NCBI GenBank assembly: GCA_002308795.1
Contig: DBVV01000116.1
Coordinates: 10,990-27,825, forward strand
Origin: Mageeibacillus sp. UBA1255
GTDB taxonomy: Bacteria; Bacillota; Clostridia; UBA1212; UBA1255
Direction: 5' to 3'
DNA: 16,836 nt
The translations under genes were made by a program, and so were the position numbers. Below, piece by piece: positions 14,972 to 16,836 of this stretch (the first letter of the stretch is position 1; each line of letters begins with the position of its first letter). Under the pieces are notes generated by a model. It made no database searches, was not told where the DNA came from, and worked only from the letters and a program-made list of their open reading frames with translations.

Positions 14972-16009
14972 ATGAGAGAATTTGACGAAAAATACTGCAT
15001 TGACACGTTTAAAAGGCTGCTGGACGTTGACAGCACCACCGGTCAGTACGAAGGCATACAAAAGCTTACGTGTGAGATACTAAAAGAGCTTGACGTCCCG
15101 TTCACGGTAACACATAAAGGCGGCGTGATTGCCGATCTAGGCGGAGAAGGAGATCCGATAGCCGTGACCGCGCACCTTGACGACATAGGCCTTATGGTAC
15201 GCCACGTTAACCCTGACGGAACGCTAAAGGTATGCCCGGTAGGCGGGCTTTATCCGTTCTATTGCGTGACGGAGAACGTCCGGATATACGCTCGGGGCGG
15301 AAAAGTTTTTACCGGTTCGATCTGCCGCACGCCCAATTCCATACACGTGACGGAAGAGGAGCTGCGGTCAACTCTTCCTGATTTCAGGTCGAACGTCTGC
15401 GTCGTGCTTGACGAGAACGTTAAAAACGCCGAGGACGTGAAAAAACTCGGGATCGACACCGGAGATATGATAGCGTTAGAACCGCGGTTCCGGATGGAAA
15501 ACGGATACGTGAAATCCAGATTCGTTGACGATAAGGCGTGCGCGGCGGTATTGTTCACGTATATCCGGGCCATGCGCTCGTCCGGTATCTCCCCCGCTCG
15601 AAAAACGTACGCGTATTTTGCGTTTTATGAAGAGATCGGTCACGGAACGGTTTGGCTTCCGGAAGGAGTAAAAGATATACTGGCGATAGATATTGCCCCC
15701 ACCGGACCTGATCAGAATTCTGACGAACGCAAGGTGTCGGTATTCGCAAAAGATTCGCGCTACCCGTACCACGTCGGTATGATGAACGAGCTTCGAGACG
15801 CTGCGGAAAGAGCCGGAGCAGATTACGTAACAGACATTTTCACGCCGCATTACGGCACGGACGGAGACGCTTCTGTAGCCGCCGGCTACGACATCCGCCA
15901 CGGCGCGATCGGACCCGGAACGCTTAACAGCCACGGATACGAACGGACTCATATCGACGGGCTCCGGAACACGTTTCTGCTGCTTTCGGAATACCTCGGA
16001 GAAGCATAA
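14972..16009 (+). CDS. M42-family metallo-aminopeptidase
   Basis: M42 enzymes are cytosolic, cobalt- or zinc-dependent aminopeptidases that usually form large TET dodecamers and trim short peptides. Some are annotated as glutamyl aminopeptidase, FrvX or endoglucanase CelM. The 345-residue protein has usual length and keeps the site: AHLDDIG (H68, D70), FVDDKACAA (D186), FYEEIGHG (E220, E221), AIDIAPTGP (D240) and NSHGYER with H321 as the probable last ligand. The usual AHxDEIG reads AHLDDIG, which leaves the H-x-D ligand pair intact. The start has AAGGAG at 14960-14965, 6 nt before the ATG. It lies 36 bp after the DUF4838 gene and 36 bp before the isomerase-like gene, so one transcript is likely. 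Substrate specificity cannot be read from the sequence. A role in trimming peptides from a glycopeptide is inference from context. Confidence 0.9.
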   Translation: MREFDEKYCIDTFKRLLDVDSTTGQYEGIQKLTCEILKELDVPFTVTHKGGVIADLGGEGDPIAVTAHLDDIGLMVRHVNPDGTLKVCPVGGLYPFYCVTENVRIYARGGKVFTGSICRTPNSIHVTEEELRSTLPDFRSNVCVVLDENVKNAEDVKKLGIDTGDMIALEPRFRMENGYVKSRFVDDKACAAVLFTYIRAMRSSGISPARKTYAYFAFYEEIGHGTVWLPEGVKDILAIDIAPTGPDQNSDERKVSVFAKDSRYPYHVGMMNELRDAAERAGADYVTDIFTPHYGTDGDASVAAGYDIRHGAIGPGTLNSHGYERTHIDGLRNTFLLLSEYLGEA

Positions 16010-16045
16010 AAAACACGTTTTCGTATTAAAACATATGGAGGAAAC

Positions 16046-16762
16046 ATGAAAAAAGGTTTAGTTTCGATCACATTCAGAAGATTAACTCCATGCGAGATCG
16101 TGGATCTTTGCGTTGAAAACGGGCTGGATTATATCGAGTGGGGCGGAGACATACACGTGCGTCCTGACGATACAGGCCGCGCAAAAGCCGTAAAAAAGCT
16201 GTGCGCCGAGCGCGGGCTTAAACCGGCGGGATACGGCAGCTACTACAACGCTGCAAAAGATTTTGACCTTTTCATCCCCAATCTCGATACGGCGTGCGAG
16301 CTGGGTGCGGAGTATATCAGGATATGGGGCGGTAATTCCGCGGCTTTCGACGAGGCGGCAACGGAAAATATCGCGCGTGCCGTTAAACTTGCGTCGGAGC
16401 GAGGCCTTTGCGTGTGTCTTGAATGTCACAGGTGGACAATGACGGAGGATCATACCGTCGCTCTTAAGGTGGCTGAGTTAACGGGCTGCCGGCTGCATTT
16501 CCAGCCTAATCCTGACATAACGTTCGAGCAGAATCTGCAGGCTCTAAAGGCAACGAAGCAGCATCTTTGCGCCTGCCACGTTTTTGCCTGGGGCAAGGGT
16601 GACGTCCGTCTTCCGCTCGAAGCCCAGCGCAGTCAATGGACCGCTTACGCAAGCGTTGCCGGCGACGTTCCCTACCTGCTCGAGTTCGTAGCTCACGACG
16701 ATCCTGCGAACCTCGTAACGGATGCAGCGGAGCTTGCAAGCTGGCAGGTTAATAATGGATAA
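16046..16762 (+). CDS. TIM-barrel sugar phosphate isomerase/epimerase-like protein (AP endonuclease 2 fold)
   Basis: The protein belongs to the xylose isomerase-like TIM-barrel superfamily (PF01261), which includes sugar epimerases, isomerases and related metal enzymes. At 238 residues it is a little short for the group (often 250-290). Beta strands and ligand positions visible are LDYIEWGGDIHV (27-38), AEYIRIWGG (88-96), LCVCLECHRW with E126, HFQPNPD (151-157), LCACHVFAWG with H178, and YLLEFVAHDD with E213. The usual second metal ligand, an aspartate in a DPGH-like motif, is replaced by QPN, as in part of this superfamily. The start has GGAGG 4 nt before the ATG. The last codons (GTT AAT AAT GGA TAA) run into the heptamer array, which supplies the stop codon. 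It is the last gene of the cassette within the window. The substrate is unknown. Confidence 0.8.
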   Translation: MKKGLVSITFRRLTPCEIVDLCVENGLDYIEWGGDIHVRPDDTGRAKAVKKLCAERGLKPAGYGSYYNAAKDFDLFIPNLDTACELGAEYIRIWGGNSAAFDEAATENIARAVKLASERGLCVCLECHRWTMTEDHTVALKVAELTGCRLHFQPNPDITFEQNLQALKATKQHLCACHVFAWGKGDVRLPLEAQRSQWTAYASVAGDVPYLLEFVAHDDPANLVTDAAELASWQVNNG

Positions 16763-16826
16763 TGGAGAATGGCAAATGGCAAGTGGCAAGTTGCAAGTTG
16801 GAAGTGGCAAATGGCAAGTGGCAAGT
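16757..16826 (+). repeat. Tandem array of ten degenerate heptamers
   Basis: Ten 7 bp units follow without gaps: GGATAAT, GGAGAAT, GGCAAAT, GGCAAGT, GGCAAGT, TGCAAGT, TGGAAGT, GGCAAAT, GGCAAGT, GGCAAGT. A further partial unit GGTTAAT lies at 16747-16753, offset by 3 bp. The triplet GGCAAAT-GGCAAGT-GGCAAGT occurs at 16771 and again at 16806, which gives a second-order period of 35 bp. The array begins inside the last codons of the isomerase-like gene and degenerates into GGGCGAACCG at the window edge, so its true end may lie beyond. It is purine-rich on the plus strand, not self-complementary, and has no CRISPR-like spacers. Similar heptamer arrays occur in intergenic DNA of cyanobacteria and, as I recall, gut Clostridia; their role is not established. 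Confidence 0.9.
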
Positions 16827-16836
16827 GGGCGAACCG

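Noticed and set aside
16731..16742. 12 bp perfect palindrome AGCTTGCAAGCT just before the heptamer array
   Set aside because: It lies inside codons for the conserved C-terminal helix (ELASW region). One short palindrome is expected by chance, and no second copy was noticed at the far side.
16544..16810. Minus-strand frame of 88 codons over the heptamer array
   Set aside because: Its repetitive N-terminus is simply translated heptamers, and the rest is antisense to the isomerase-like gene.
16757..16826. Heptamer array as a CRISPR array
   Set aside because: Units are 7 bp and directly contiguous, with no spacers and no cas genes nearby.

Overview
The window looks like a chromosomal segment of a member of the Bacillota, most likely class Clostridia and of gut type. 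The reasons are the combination of WhiA, a zinc-finger ClpE-type ATPase, a HelD helicase and ComEC, purine-rich Shine-Dalgarno sites before nearly every gene, near-consensus sigma-A type promoters and a roughly balanced base composition. The taxonomic call is inference from gene content, not from a marker search. I see no rRNA, tRNA, CRISPR array, insertion sequence or phage gene. No stretch above 300 bases lacks a gene.

Minus strand, positions 13128 down to 1. One long co-oriented block starts at a strong promoter (13099-13128) and reads trpS, uvrB, uvrA, clpE-like, helD, whiA. uvrB/uvrA and uvrA/clpE overlap by 4 bp (TTGA and ATGA), so they are probably translationally coupled. The other gaps are 72 bp (trpS-uvrB), 42 bp (clpE-helD) and 33 bp (helD-whiA, to the favoured whiA start). 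A hairpin with a short T run after whiA (1440-1468) probably ends the unit. comEC follows with its own promoter (1408-1436) and runs off the left edge. It is easy to miss because the reading frame is open at the window boundary. The block joins tRNA charging, nucleotide-excision damage recognition (UvrA, UvrB), protein unfolding for ClpP, RNA polymerase recycling (HelD), a WhiA regulator and DNA uptake (ComEC).

Plus strand, positions 13136 to 16762. A divergent promoter, whose -35 box lies only 7 bp from that of trpS, drives three tightly packed genes. They encode a DUF4838 (GH163-related) putative glycoside hydrolase without a signal peptide, an M42-family metallo-aminopeptidase, and a TIM-barrel sugar isomerase/epimerase-like protein. 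They look like a small intracellular catabolic cassette for a glycan or glycopeptide. The substrate is not visible from sequence.

The right edge carries ten tandem degenerate heptamers (consensus GGCAAGT/GGCAAAT). They begin inside the stop codon region of the isomerase-like gene and run to within 10 bases of the window end. Together with the trpS-uvrB inverted repeat, the shared divergent promoter and the unusual three-gene cassette, this array is the main thing I would look at again.
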